Counted from the stretch's first letter, positions 9,488-17,566 are shown. The stretch is 35,289 bases of DNA from Candidatus Cryptobacteroides faecigallinarum (GCA_017695015.1 JADIMD010000082.1:1-35289), one strand, 5' to 3'. Program-made: numbers and translations. Notes: generated by a model from the letters alone, not told the origin.

Positions 9488-11800
9488 CTACTGCTTTGCT
9501 ATGCCGAAGTCAGATATGTTGTAGTGGATCTTGCCGTTATAGTAAATAGCATACTTCAGATCTCCGAAGACTTCACCATATTCGTCCTCTCCGACAGGAA
9601 CGCAGAGCACGAAGCATGGACCTTCACCGGAATATGACAGAGGCACATCCGTGTAGTATGACAGACCTCCTGTCTCGCCGTCCTCTCCTGCTCCAATGAC
9701 GCGGTCTCTCATCATGTTGATATACTCGTTATAATAATACCTGTCGCTGCCGCTTAATATGAGCTCAGGATCAACTCCGATTTCAGCTTCTGTCTCTCCG
9801 TACATCACGAGCACTTTCGCAATGTCCTTGACAAGCGTCACCTGTCCGGTGAATCCAGGTGTACCCTGGCTCGGCTGACATACAAGGGTGATCTCAGGAT
9901 CAGGACCCGGATCCATGGCCTGGGTAGCCTGAGAGATTACTGTGGTCTCGCTAAGGTTGCCGTCCCAGTCTTCTGCTGCAAATGCAATCTCATATTGGGT
10001 TCCTGCCACCATGTCAGCGAATGTCCATGAATCGGTGACTGTACCGTCCCCGTTGTCCACGGTAGTCTCGTCGAACGGATTGTAGAACCATACATTGCAG
10101 AGAGGGTTATTGAACTGGTCTACTGCCTCGAAATAATATTTTACCCAATCAGCATGAGTAACAGGCGTGCCTGTATGCTCTCCTGTCAGATCGAGAGGCC
10201 TGTTGGCTTCCCAGAAACCAGGGATCTGAGGCTTGTTGCCGCTCGCAGGGTTTGCCTGACCGTTCTCGGTAGGAGAAACTATCTGCCAGTAGTAGGTAGC
10301 AACCTCTTCAGGATTGAATGTGAAATGGATTGTGAATCCAATAGGGGTCGGATTTTCCGTCTTCACCTCGAATTTCTTGTTGAATGCATCAGGATTGGTC
10401 ACATTCCTTGTCTTGGTGGTGACGACATCGCTGACTTTCAGATCGGATGCTATGTTGTAGAAGTTTCTTGCAACATAAACGACTGCATATTCCTCTCCTG
10501 ACAGGATAGATTTCATATCCACCTGGATGTCCCTGACGACTGCACCGTCACCGTCATCGAACGGTCTGTTGTTTTCCTCATCGAAATGGAAATTAGGGTT
10601 CTGGATTCTCCAGCCCTCCAGACAAAGATTTGCTGCAAGAGCATCCCTTTCCTCCTGTGTAGCGCTGCCGCCTTCCCTGTAGGCTTCTGCCTGGTCTGCA
10701 GGAAGCACTCGGATATTGACATCCCTCGTGAATTCATCCATATCAGCCTCTACCCAGAAAATCATGGATCCTACCTTATCTTCTACGATAGAGAGTGTCG
10801 CTGTCGCATCCACCATTCCTTCCGGAAGAGGTTTAAGCTGAGAATCAGCCTGCTCGAAATCTGCGGTCGGAGTACCGTTCACATCCACTGCCACAGCCGC
10901 CACCAGAGCCTTATCGTCTTCGCCCAGCTCGATCTGTATGGAAGCATTGGAACTCTCGAAGTCATATGCCTCTCCCATACGCCATGTACGGAGATAGTCG
11001 CGGTACATTCTGCGGCCGAAAGTATTCATATATTCCTCCACTTCTTCCTTGACTCCGATATATTCATAGAATCCTGCGGCAGAGGAGTTGTTTGCCCTGT
11101 ACCTTGCCTCAAATCCGGCATAATACGGGATAATCTGGATAGTCAGTCCAGGATTCCCGACCAGAGGCTTGCTGTCTGTCCTCAGATAGCATACGCTGAG
11201 CGCACCCTGCTCTCCCGCAGCCTCGTCCTCAAGATATGCAAGAGTGACGATAAGGTACTCGGCATCAGGCACAATCGGAGCAGAGTAGGTATAAGGTGCC
11301 TCTGACCATTTGAACTCGAGCTCGCTGTAATCATCACCGTTGACAGACTCGGAATAATATGCATCCGAACCGCCGACCATACCGCTGCTTGCTCCTGAGT
11401 TGCGCTCGTCAAGATACAGTCTGAGGGCTTCCTCCACATCTACTGGATCAGCTCCGAGCATGTCTTGTTCCAGAAGCACATTATATATCTGTGCAAGAGG
11501 ATAAGCACACATCTTGAATGACTTTACAGATGCTCCAGGACGGCAGATGAAAGTGAAATCTTTCTCCTCCACTGAAGTAACTTCAATAGATACTCCCAAT
11601 CCGCTCGCCTCCACACTGTACTCGCCCCAGTCGATCGGGATGTTTACATCGGAATGATCCAGAGGCTCAGGGAATGTGCCGGTCTGGCCACCGCCCGTGT
11701 TGCCCGGGTCATTGTTCAAATCTTCCGGCTGACAAGAAGTCAAGCTCACTGCTGCAGCAATCATGATCGCCGACAGGCAGAATTTCAAAACTCTTTTCAT
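9488..11800 (-). CDS. Large beta-rich surface lipoprotein, Fn3-like modules, function unknown
   Basis: The product is 770 aa with a clear lipoprotein signal (AAAVSLTSC at about residues 15-23) followed by a flexible Asp/Asn/Gly-rich linker (DPGNTGGGQTG). The body looks like several fibronectin-III or Ig-like modules; recurrent strands such as VSVEEKDFTFICRPG, FTIHFTFNPEEVATYYWQIV and GTQYEIAFAAEDWDG fit this. Two DGDG...V segments (FDDGDGAVV, DNGDGTVT) may be calcium-binding loops. I recognise no enzymatic motif. It is placed between the Omp28-like genes (24 bases upstream) and the 884-aa lipoprotein (20 bases downstream), so it is probably cotranscribed with them. A binding or scaffold role at the cell surface is a guess from architecture. 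Confidence 0.78.
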   Translation of the reverse strand: MKRVLKFCLSAIMIAAAVSLTSCQPEDLNNDPGNTGGGQTGTFPEPLDHSDVNIPIDWGEYSVEASGLGVSIEVTSVEEKDFTFICRPGASVKSFKMCAYPLAQIYNVLLEQDMLGADPVDVEEALRLYLDERNSGASSGMVGGSDAYYSESVNGDDYSELEFKWSEAPYTYSAPIVPDAEYLIVTLAYLEDEAAGEQGALSVCYLRTDSKPLVGNPGLTIQIIPYYAGFEARYRANNSSAAGFYEYIGVKEEVEEYMNTFGRRMYRDYLRTWRMGEAYDFESSNASIQIELGEDDKALVAAVAVDVNGTPTADFEQADSQLKPLPEGMVDATATLSIVEDKVGSMIFWVEADMDEFTRDVNIRVLPADQAEAYREGGSATQEERDALAANLCLEGWRIQNPNFHFDEENNRPFDDGDGAVVRDIQVDMKSILSGEEYAVVYVARNFYNIASDLKVSDVVTTKTRNVTNPDAFNKKFEVKTENPTPIGFTIHFTFNPEEVATYYWQIVSPTENGQANPASGNKPQIPGFWEANRPLDLTGEHTGTPVTHADWVKYYFEAVDQFNNPLCNVWFYNPFDETTVDNGDGTVTDSWTFADMVAGTQYEIAFAAEDWDGNLSETTVISQATQAMDPGPDPEITLVCQPSQGTPGFTGQVTLVKDIAKVLVMYGETEAEIGVDPELILSGSDRYYYNEYINMMRDRVIGAGEDGETGGLSYYTDVPLSYSGEGPCFVLCVPVGEDEYGEVFGDLKYAIYYNGKIHYNISDFGIAKQ

Positions 11801-11824
11801 TGTTTCTGATTTATTAAGTTTGTT

Positions 11825-12886
11825 TTAGTTGTTTATCTGATAATCCACAGTGCCGGTGATCGGGCAGCTGAGGCAATTGTTTACAAATCCCGTATTGTCA
11901 TATGCAAGGGCGCAGACCGTAACATTCTCCAAATCCCAGTCCGAGCCTATCTCCACAGTGTATTCCTTGGACATCTCCTGTCCAGGGGCAAGCTGTCCCC
12001 AGCTTTCACCCTTATAGCTGGATGTCAGAAGGGAGCGCACTACATGCCTGTGGTCAAAGTCCTCCTCTTCTCCTCCCGTAATTGTCTTCTGGATAGAGGC
12101 CACATGGTCTTCCACCACGAAAAGGGCCACACGGTATGACGACTGGATGTCCGAAGTCAGCTTGACAGTGACCTTGGCGGAAGAGGACTGCTCGTCATAG
12201 GCAGAAGCGATGGAGAAACCGCAATGTGCGGCAGGAGATTCATCATAGGCGTTCCGCAATGCCCCCCTCTGGGTCATAAGGTCTCCTGCAACCCTCATCT
12301 CGAAGGCAAAGGAAGGAAGCGTCAGCAGCTTGAAATCATTCATCAGCTCTGCCGTAACAGGGATTGCGAGAGGGTCTTCCCCAAGGCTGTTGCCATGGAA
12401 AGCCAGGACGCATGCGTTGTCAAACCCGACAATCTCCCTGCAGAAATATCCCAGCAGATAACTGCTTCCGTCCGGACAGTTGATGCAGTATGCTTCAGTG
12501 AATTCTGCTATGAAATAGTTCTTCTTGTATTTGGAAGAACCGGCAGAAGCCGAGACGGCATTCACATTCGCCCGCTCCGAAGTCTCCCCCATATAGGTCG
12601 CCGTAAAGGCGTAAGAACCAGGAGTATTCGTGCTGAAAGACGCATTCTCCACCCTGCTGCCGTCGGAAATGCAGAGAATCTCCGCAGAAGCAGTCACATC
12701 CGCCCCTCCGTAAGTCACGGTGAAATTCACCCGGTCTTCCCCGTCGGCAGTTATCTGTGACTTGTCTGCGGTCAGGACGATTCCTGACGCCGAATCATCT
12801 ACAGTACCAGAACATGCCGCCGCTGCAAAAGCCGCCATGACGGCAGACACCATATATAATATCCTTTTCAACATATTCTCACTCAT
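11825..12886 (-). CDS. Omp28-like lipoprotein with Ig-like and thioredoxin-fold domains (CINC)
   Basis: The product is 353 aa. The lipobox Cys is at about residue 25 (AAACSGTVDD). An Ig-like domain (about 35-112) carries ITADGEDRVNFTVTYGGADVT. It is followed by an Omp28/thioredoxin-like domain in which EFTEAYCINCPDGSSY places a CxxC pair at Cys134/Cys137. Omp28 was named for a Porphyromonas outer-membrane protein; its biochemical role is not firmly established. The CxxC pair suggests disulfide chemistry or a structural disulfide. This is the last of three tandem paralogues in transcription order. Its start overlaps the preceding gene by 8 bases; Met5 (MLKRIL, 12874) is an alternative start that removes the overlap. 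Confidence 0.88.
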   Translation of the reverse strand: MSENMLKRILYMVSAVMAAFAAAACSGTVDDSASGIVLTADKSQITADGEDRVNFTVTYGGADVTASAEILCISDGSRVENASFSTNTPGSYAFTATYMGETSERANVNAVSASAGSSKYKKNYFIAEFTEAYCINCPDGSSYLLGYFCREIVGFDNACVLAFHGNSLGEDPLAIPVTAELMNDFKLLTLPSFAFEMRVAGDLMTQRGALRNAYDESPAAHCGFSIASAYDEQSSSAKVTVKLTSDIQSSYRVALFVVEDHVASIQKTITGGEEEDFDHRHVVRSLLTSSYKGESWGQLAPGQEMSKEYTVEIGSDWDLENVTVCALAYDNTGFVNNCLSCPITGTVDYQINN

Positions 12887-14018
12887 CTATCTGATAATCC
12901 GATATACCTCCGTCAAGTACACATGCATTCACATTGTCGCTCCTGTATGACTGTCCGTCCTCTGTCTGGACAAGCACGGCCGCCACGACCCTCATATTGT
13001 CCGGATTCCATTCGTCCGACAGCTGGGCGGTCTTTGTCACCACGCATTCAGTGCCCGGATAGAGAGGCAGCCTGTTGTTGACTGGGTCTCCGGATACGCC
13101 GTTCGTCAGCACTGCACGCACGACATTGTCATGGACATAGTCAGGATCGTCAAGCTGCTGATAGACTATATCGTCTTCCACAAGGAACACTACAAGCCTG
13201 CAGACCTGCTGTATGTTGGATTTGATCCCTGCCGTCACAGTGACTGTCCCTGATGCTTCATCGTATTCGGAGGCTACCGAAATGCCGCATGAAGGGACAT
13301 AGCTGGCCAGTTCGGTCTCAAGTTCCGAGCGTATCACAGAAAAGCTGTTGTTCATCTGCTGGCCATGAGGCTGATGCAGGTTGTAGAAAAGCGCGGGCAG
13401 AATTACATTCGTACCGATAAAGTGGTTGGCAAAAGTGCTCGAAGCCGGGATGGTCATCGGGTCAGGTCCTTGATAATCCATATGGAAAGCAACCGGATAC
13501 AGCATATCAGGATTCTCCGACTGCAGCTGTCTGATTGCGCTGCTCAATGCAGGACATCCTATACATGTAGTTGAAGTGAACTGCACTGCCAGCACTTTCT
13601 GGCTCCACTCGGATGTCTCGGCATCACCCACAGGAAGGGCGGTGACAGTCACAGAATTGTCGGTAAACACGGCCGCTCCGTCATAATACCTTGCCGTGAA
13701 GATATAGGTGCCCGGTGTGGTTGTAGAGAACTCGTTCACACCTGCATCAAGACGGGAATCGTCCTCTTCATATTCGCGGATAAGGTTCATGGACATCGAT
13801 GTGCTGACATCCTCTGCCCCGTACATGACCCTGAATACGACTTTGTCAGTACCGTCCGCCTTTATGGTAGTGGACCCGTCCACAAAAATCCTGAGGACAC
13901 CTTCCGGTACGGTATTATTGTCATCTACTGTTCCCGTGCATGAGAACAGGCACGGAAACAGAATCAGCAATATGGCAAATATGGTACTCTTTGACATGCC
14001 GGGCTTAATTAAGGACAT
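12879..14018 (-). CDS. Omp28-like lipoprotein with Ig-like and thioredoxin-fold domains (CIGC)
   Basis: The product is 379 aa and is the middle paralogue of three. The lipobox Cys is at about residue 27 (LFSCTGTVDD). The Ig-like domain has TIKADGTDKVVFRVMYGAEDVS, and the Omp28 domain has VQFTSTTCIGCPALSSA with CxxC at Cys152/Cys155. Later conserved stretches include PALFYNLHQ and VFLVEDDIVYQQ, the latter resembling VALFVVEDHV in the next gene. The annotated start overlaps the previous gene by 14 bases. Met8 (MSKSTIF, 13997) would start just after that stop and give a more typical signal peptide, so the true start is uncertain. It is likely outer-membrane or periplasmic, lipid-anchored, and cotranscribed with its paralogues. 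Confidence 0.88.
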   Translation of the reverse strand: MSLIKPGMSKSTIFAILLILFPCLFSCTGTVDDNNTVPEGVLRIFVDGSTTIKADGTDKVVFRVMYGAEDVSTSMSMNLIREYEEDDSRLDAGVNEFSTTTPGTYIFTARYYDGAAVFTDNSVTVTALPVGDAETSEWSQKVLAVQFTSTTCIGCPALSSAIRQLQSENPDMLYPVAFHMDYQGPDPMTIPASSTFANHFIGTNVILPALFYNLHQPHGQQMNNSFSVIRSELETELASYVPSCGISVASEYDEASGTVTVTAGIKSNIQQVCRLVVFLVEDDIVYQQLDDPDYVHDNVVRAVLTNGVSGDPVNNRLPLYPGTECVVTKTAQLSDEWNPDNMRVVAAVLVQTEDGQSYRSDNVNACVLDGGISDYQIDE

Positions 14019-15108
14019 AATCCACTGATGCGTCTATGTCACATGAAACGATATTGTCCACGATGGTTGCTCCACCGTCGATTCTCCTGAGAGCGAACAC
14101 GACTACCCTGCAGTTGTCCTTGTTGGCCGCAAGGTCAGCAACTTCCAGGTCGAATGTCTTGGTCTGCTCTGCATCTGCTGCAACTTCGAATGCCTGGGCA
14201 GTGTCGAAACGGGTGAAATTGTCTGTGACAGCCCTTACGATATTGTTGTAGATACCACTGGTCTCAGTCCCGCTCGGATATGACTGGTTGTCAAGGAGAA
14301 GTGCGCATCCGAGGTTGTAGGTGTCTCCAGTGCTGGATTTCAGGGTGGCAGAGATATGGAGGTTATTGTCTGCATATTCTGTAGTCACCTTGATTCCGCA
14401 GGTTGCCGGATAATCCCTCCTCTGGTCATTTATCATCTCTTCTATAGTGGAGGTAACCCTGTTGCCGGTCGCTGTGTTGAGATTGATCACAAGATAAGGG
14501 AATCCCTGACCGCCGAACTCGTTTACCAGATAATTGCCGAGGTCGGTATTACCGTAAGCTATTGCAAACGGGTCGTCTCCGCTTCCGTCGCCATGGCATG
14601 CCATAGTCACGGTGTGGCTCTTGATATTGTCGGACATGCCGTTGAGGGCAGATGTCAATGACGGGCAATATACGCACCATGTCCCTGTACATTTGTACAG
14701 TGCCACATTCTTGTGGAATATCTCGTATTTGCTGCGGTTGACGGACGTCACTGTAACGGTGTTCTGGGTGTCGATACCGTTGTATGAGCCGATGATGGTC
14801 ACAGTGGTGTTCTCAAACGCAGAATATGTGCGTGTACGGCGTGGAAGGAATGTATCTGTCTCCACTACCTTGAAATAGCAGGCTCCCAGATCAGTAGCCG
14901 TGACATCGTTACCTGACGCATCCCTGATCGTAAAAGTGGCCACTTCCTTTCCGTCTGCCTCGATCTGGGTCCTGTCTACGGAAATGGTGTACTCGGTCTC
15001 TTCCGGATTGAACGGATTGTCAGTGTTGTCATCAATCGTCCCTGTGCAGGACATTGCCGTCAGTGCCGCAGCAGCGACGGCTGCCGAAATAATGAATTTT
15101 CTGTTCAT
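14005..15108 (-). CDS. Omp28-like lipoprotein with Ig-like and thioredoxin-fold domains (WCVYC)
   Basis: The product is 367 aa and is the first of the three paralogues in transcription order. The lipobox Cys is at about residue 21 (TAMSCTGTIDD). The Ig-like domain (QIEADGKEVATFTIRDASG) precedes an Omp28/thioredoxin-like domain with LYKCTGTWCVYCPSLTSAL. Its Trp-Cys-x-x-Cys (Cys145/Cys148) is the closest of the three to a classical thioredoxin active site, and there is an extra Cys at 140. The shared C[TS]GT[VI]DD after the lipobox, the same domain order and tandem placement argue for local duplication. It follows the DUF6029-like gene by 17 bases. Confidence 0.9.
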   Translation of the reverse strand: MNRKFIISAAVAAAALTAMSCTGTIDDNTDNPFNPEETEYTISVDRTQIEADGKEVATFTIRDASGNDVTATDLGACYFKVVETDTFLPRRTRTYSAFENTTVTIIGSYNGIDTQNTVTVTSVNRSKYEIFHKNVALYKCTGTWCVYCPSLTSALNGMSDNIKSHTVTMACHGDGSGDDPFAIAYGNTDLGNYLVNEFGGQGFPYLVINLNTATGNRVTSTIEEMINDQRRDYPATCGIKVTTEYADNNLHISATLKSSTGDTYNLGCALLLDNQSYPSGTETSGIYNNIVRAVTDNFTRFDTAQAFEVAADAEQTKTFDLEVADLAANKDNCRVVVFALRRIDGGATIVDNIVSCDIDASVDYVLN

Positions 15109-15125
15109 ATCTTTAATCCTTTTTG

Positions 15126-16796
15126 TCAGAATGATGTCGTGATGGTGAAGTTCGCGCCCGTGTATGCAGGGATTGCGCGGCAGACGCCTCCCGAGCAGAT
15201 ATATCCTGCCTTATAGCGTCCGTAGGCAAGAGACAGGCGCACCCTCGACTTTGCATAGCTGACACCGACATTGTAATAATGGGTGCCTGTCTGGCCGTGG
15301 TTGACCATGTCGCTTCCGTACACACTCCAGTTAGGAGCGAAATTGAGTTCGAGCAGGGCTGCCATCCAGTCTTTCTGGTCCTCGTGAGTGGTCAGATACT
15401 GGAGTTCGAGACGGGCCGAAATCTTGGAGGTGAACTTATAGAGCAGGTCCGCCACGAAAATATTGGACAGATATGTGCTCTTGTTGGCTCCATAGCTCGG
15501 ATTGTATTCCTGCATGGACCACAGGAGGGTCATCTTGAACGCCCTTGTCCACTGCTTCTCCACATCTATGCTCAAATCCCTGTAGAGCAGGTTGCCGGCC
15601 TTGGCTGTGCCTTCCTCGGCAATGGTGTAATAGGTGGAGAAATTGGCATGGAGCTTCATTCCCCTTTTGCCTCCGAGCGCCGTACCTCTTTTGATATGAT
15701 AGAAGACATCGAGCTGTCCTCCTATCTCACCGCTGTTCACGAAATTTCCCATGAGGTCTCCGGTACGGGAAGTATACGGATGCAGGGTGGTGAGCAGATA
15801 GGTGTACTGGGTACACATTGCCGGCACATAATTCAGCATGTTGGAGGTCGAGCTGTTGTCGCGTAGAATCTTAGAGTCCATCCACTCTATCCTTCTGGCT
15901 GTCAGGTTGAGCCCGAGCCCGTGACCGTTATATCCTGTCTCTATCAGCTGTGCATTGCCGTGCTTTGTGAGATACATCGGATCGGTTGCGGAAGTGATAT
16001 ACGGGTTGTTGTAATATTTATCCCCGGAGTCGACATATTCTCCTTTCAGGAAAAATCCTCCTGTCTCAAGATTGAGCCTTCCGGACCAGCCAAAGGTGTT
16101 AGGCTTGCCGCCTGACTCCTCAAGGTCTACGGAGATGGCCTCGTAACGGTCCATCGCCGAACCTTCAAGGGCGAGATAGACATTGTTCCATCCTGCAAGG
16201 CTTGAAACAGCGAAGCTGACATCGGCACCTTTCACCTGTGTCTTGCTCCATTCCATCCCGAAACGCGGCATTCCCCACATCGCCTTGAAATGCACTATGT
16301 CCTTGTAATGATATGTGAACCTGGCACCTATCAGGGCGTTGTTGAGTCCGAGAGCCCTGTCTTCCCAGGTACGGAAAAGCAGACCGCTTCCGAACTGGTC
16401 ATAGAAGGACCCGGCCGTGATGGAGAAATCATCATCCTGCCATGCCGCATAGTAGTTGGAGAACGCGAAGCCGTCCAGTTCTGACGGATAGCCGACGATT
16501 GCAGGCTCATATGCCTCCATCTGGATTCCTGCCGAAAATTTCCCCTTGTAGTAATCCAGCTTCAGGTAATTGTTGGAGCCCCAATGGGAATCAGGCACGG
16601 AAGCATTGGTCTTCTCGTCCTCATGATACCATGTGGTATTGGTCTCGAAGCTGCCTTTCAGATAGCCTTTGTTGCTGTTTTCCTCTGTGGAGATGCTGTA
16701 GCTGTCATCTGTCTGGGCCACAGCTACCGCTGCAGGCAACAACGACAGGGCAAAGACAGCAGCTATAAATCTCATAGGTATTGCTGTGCTGTACAT
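15126..16796 (-). CDS. DUF6029-like outer-membrane beta-barrel protein
   Basis: The product is 556 aa with a signal peptide ending near AVAVAQ. It is followed by alternating amphipathic strands typical of an outer-membrane barrel, ending in a C-terminal Phe (FTITTSF). Patterns such as YLKGSFETNTTWYHED at the N-terminus and ICSGGVCRAIPAYTG near the C-terminus match what I recall of DUF6029, a Bacteroidetes family of unknown function. The two Cys in that C-terminal segment are five positions apart and could form an extracellular or periplasmic loop disulfide, a possible client for the redox proteins around it. It lies six bases after the TlpA-like gene stop. Met8 (MRFIAAVF, 16775) may be the real start, because it gives a cleaner signal peptide. 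Confidence 0.82.
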   Translation of the reverse strand: MYSTAIPMRFIAAVFALSLLPAAVAVAQTDDSYSISTEENSNKGYLKGSFETNTTWYHEDEKTNASVPDSHWGSNNYLKLDYYKGKFSAGIQMEAYEPAIVGYPSELDGFAFSNYYAAWQDDDFSITAGSFYDQFGSGLLFRTWEDRALGLNNALIGARFTYHYKDIVHFKAMWGMPRFGMEWSKTQVKGADVSFAVSSLAGWNNVYLALEGSAMDRYEAISVDLEESGGKPNTFGWSGRLNLETGGFFLKGEYVDSGDKYYNNPYITSATDPMYLTKHGNAQLIETGYNGHGLGLNLTARRIEWMDSKILRDNSSTSNMLNYVPAMCTQYTYLLTTLHPYTSRTGDLMGNFVNSGEIGGQLDVFYHIKRGTALGGKRGMKLHANFSTYYTIAEEGTAKAGNLLYRDLSIDVEKQWTRAFKMTLLWSMQEYNPSYGANKSTYLSNIFVADLLYKFTSKISARLELQYLTTHEDQKDWMAALLELNFAPNWSVYGSDMVNHGQTGTHYYNVGVSYAKSRVRLSLAYGRYKAGYICSGGVCRAIPAYTGANFTITTSF

Positions 16797-16802
16797 GGCC
16801 GG

Positions 16803-17285
16803 CTATTCGAGTCCTTTGATGATTTCTATAAGTTCTTCCTCGCTTCCCGGTGTGTATCCGGTGTGGGCATAGACAATCTTGCCGTTTTTGTCCACCACAT
16901 ATACCTGCGGAGTGACTGAGACATTCATCGCCCGTGCAAAAGCCTGGTTGGTGTCATATACACAGATAAAATCGCTCCAGCCATGTCCTTCCGCAAGAGA
17001 ACGGGCCTTGGTGGTGAACCTGCTGTCGTCAGTGGACACTGCCACTACCCTGAATTCCGCTTCATCAAGCCAGTCAGGCAGGACATCGTTGATGGCATCC
17101 AGCTCCCTGATGCAAGGCTTGCAGATTGTCGACCAGAATGAAATAATCATAGGGGTCTTCTCCTCGAGCAAAGCCGAAGTGTTGAACACATCGCCTTTAT
17201 GGTCATAGATGTCGACTGACGGCACCTGAGCTACTGCCGTGAATGACAGCAGGACCAATGATAAGGTAAGTAATATCTGTTTCAT
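16803..17285 (-). CDS. TlpA-like thiol-disulfide oxidoreductase (periplasmic thioredoxin)
   Basis: The product is 160 aa with a Sec signal peptide (about residues 1-19, LSFTAVAQ). The AhpC/TSA-Redoxin/TlpA-type thioredoxin domain has the active site STICKPCIRELDAI (Cys55/Cys58) and the cis-proline in SVTPQVYVVDKNG (Pro126). Proteins of this class reduce or isomerise disulfides in the envelope; CKPC is a variant of the usual CxPC. It is the first full-length gene of the long minus-strand operon, preceded by 87 bases after an intrinsic terminator. It is followed by the barrel and three CxxC-bearing Omp28-like proteins, which makes it the obvious periplasmic electron donor or acceptor for them. 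That partnership is inferred from context. Confidence 0.93.
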   Translation of the reverse strand: MKQILLTLSLVLLSFTAVAQVPSVDIYDHKGDVFNTSALLEEKTPMIISFWSTICKPCIRELDAINDVLPDWLDEAEFRVVAVSTDDSRFTTKARSLAEGHGWSDFICVYDTNQAFARAMNVSVTPQVYVVDKNGKIVYAHTGYTPGSEEELIEIIKGLE

Positions 17286-17371
17286 AACAATATTGTGTGT
17301 TTATCAGTGTTTCGTTCCTATCCATGCACAAACATGACATACCCGAGCAACAGCTGATGGGGATATGACAC

Positions 17372-17403
17372 AAAAAAGCCCTGATATCGCGTGATATCAG
17401 AGC
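17372..17403 (-). terminator. Intrinsic terminator (candidate attenuator) upstream of the tlpA-like operon
   Basis: On the minus strand GCTCTGATATC-ACGC-GATATCAGGGC forms an 11-pair stem (one T:G wobble) with a four-base loop, followed immediately by TTTTTT. This is a textbook Rho-independent terminator. It lies 211 bases after the tolC-like stop codon and 87 bases before the tlpA-like start. The stop codon of the 35-codon leader ORF (17397-17399) is inside its 5' arm, so translation to the end of that ORF should physically interfere with the hairpin. Confidence 0.82.
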
Positions 17404-17504
17404 CTGATAAATCGACTAAATCGGGCTTTGGAATTATCGGCTACGAGACAAATACCCCCCCTGAGAGAGATATTTTCTAGACTTATGTTAATAATACCTG
17501 CCAT
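17397..17504 (-). CDS. Candidate 35-aa leader peptide / small protein upstream of tlpA operon
   Basis: This ORF is embedded in the track entry 17397..17618, but the convincing start is the internal ATG at 17502-17504. That ATG is preceded by AGGA (17511-17514) with six bases spacing. The peptide begins MAGIINISLENISLRGG and ends in a basic/aromatic tail KARFSRFIRL, with one Cys (Cys19). Its final codons include CGA TTT AGT CGA TTT, two copies of CGATTTA in tandem. It lies downstream of a perfect promoter and its TGA stop sits in the terminator stem. I do not recognise the peptide. The alternatives are a regulatory leader peptide, a free-standing small protein, or a chance ORF in a non-coding leader. 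Confidence 0.5.
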   Translation of the reverse strand: MAGIINISLENISLRGGICLVADNSKARFSRFIRL

Positions 17505-17522
17505 GATAATTCCTAAAAATAG

Positions 17523-17546
17523 TGGCTGTAATGCTTTCGACAGCCA
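17523..17546 (-). other. 5' leader hairpin
   Basis: TGGCTGT and ACAGCCA form a seven-pair perfect stem with a 10-nt loop, about 15 bases after the expected transcription start. On the minus strand it is followed by CTATTTTT; on the plus strand it is followed by TTTTTGTCTTT, so it could also act as a terminator for plus-strand antisense transcripts. It sits just upstream of the AGGA ribosome-binding site of the leader ORF. Confidence 0.5.
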
Positions 17547-17566
17547 TTTTTGTCTTTGAATCGCGA

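Larger units (their letters stand above)
17372..17560 (-). ncRNA. Predicted ~190-nt leader transcript / attenuated RNA
   Basis: This is the span from the expected transcription start (a few bases after the TATATTTG box) to the end of the terminator T-run. It carries a 5' hairpin, the 35-codon ORF and the terminator hairpin. If termination is efficient the product is a discrete small RNA; if it is regulated, readthrough continues into the tlpA-like operon. No second good promoter is visible between terminator and tlpA, which favours readthrough control. I could not match it to a known riboswitch class by eye. Confidence 0.42.

Noticed and set aside
17488-17547. Alternative 19-aa ORF (MAVESITATIFRNYHGRYY) in the same leader
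   Set aside because: Its start codon is in the base of the 5' hairpin and has no Shine-Dalgarno; it ends just after the better-supported 35-codon ORF begins.
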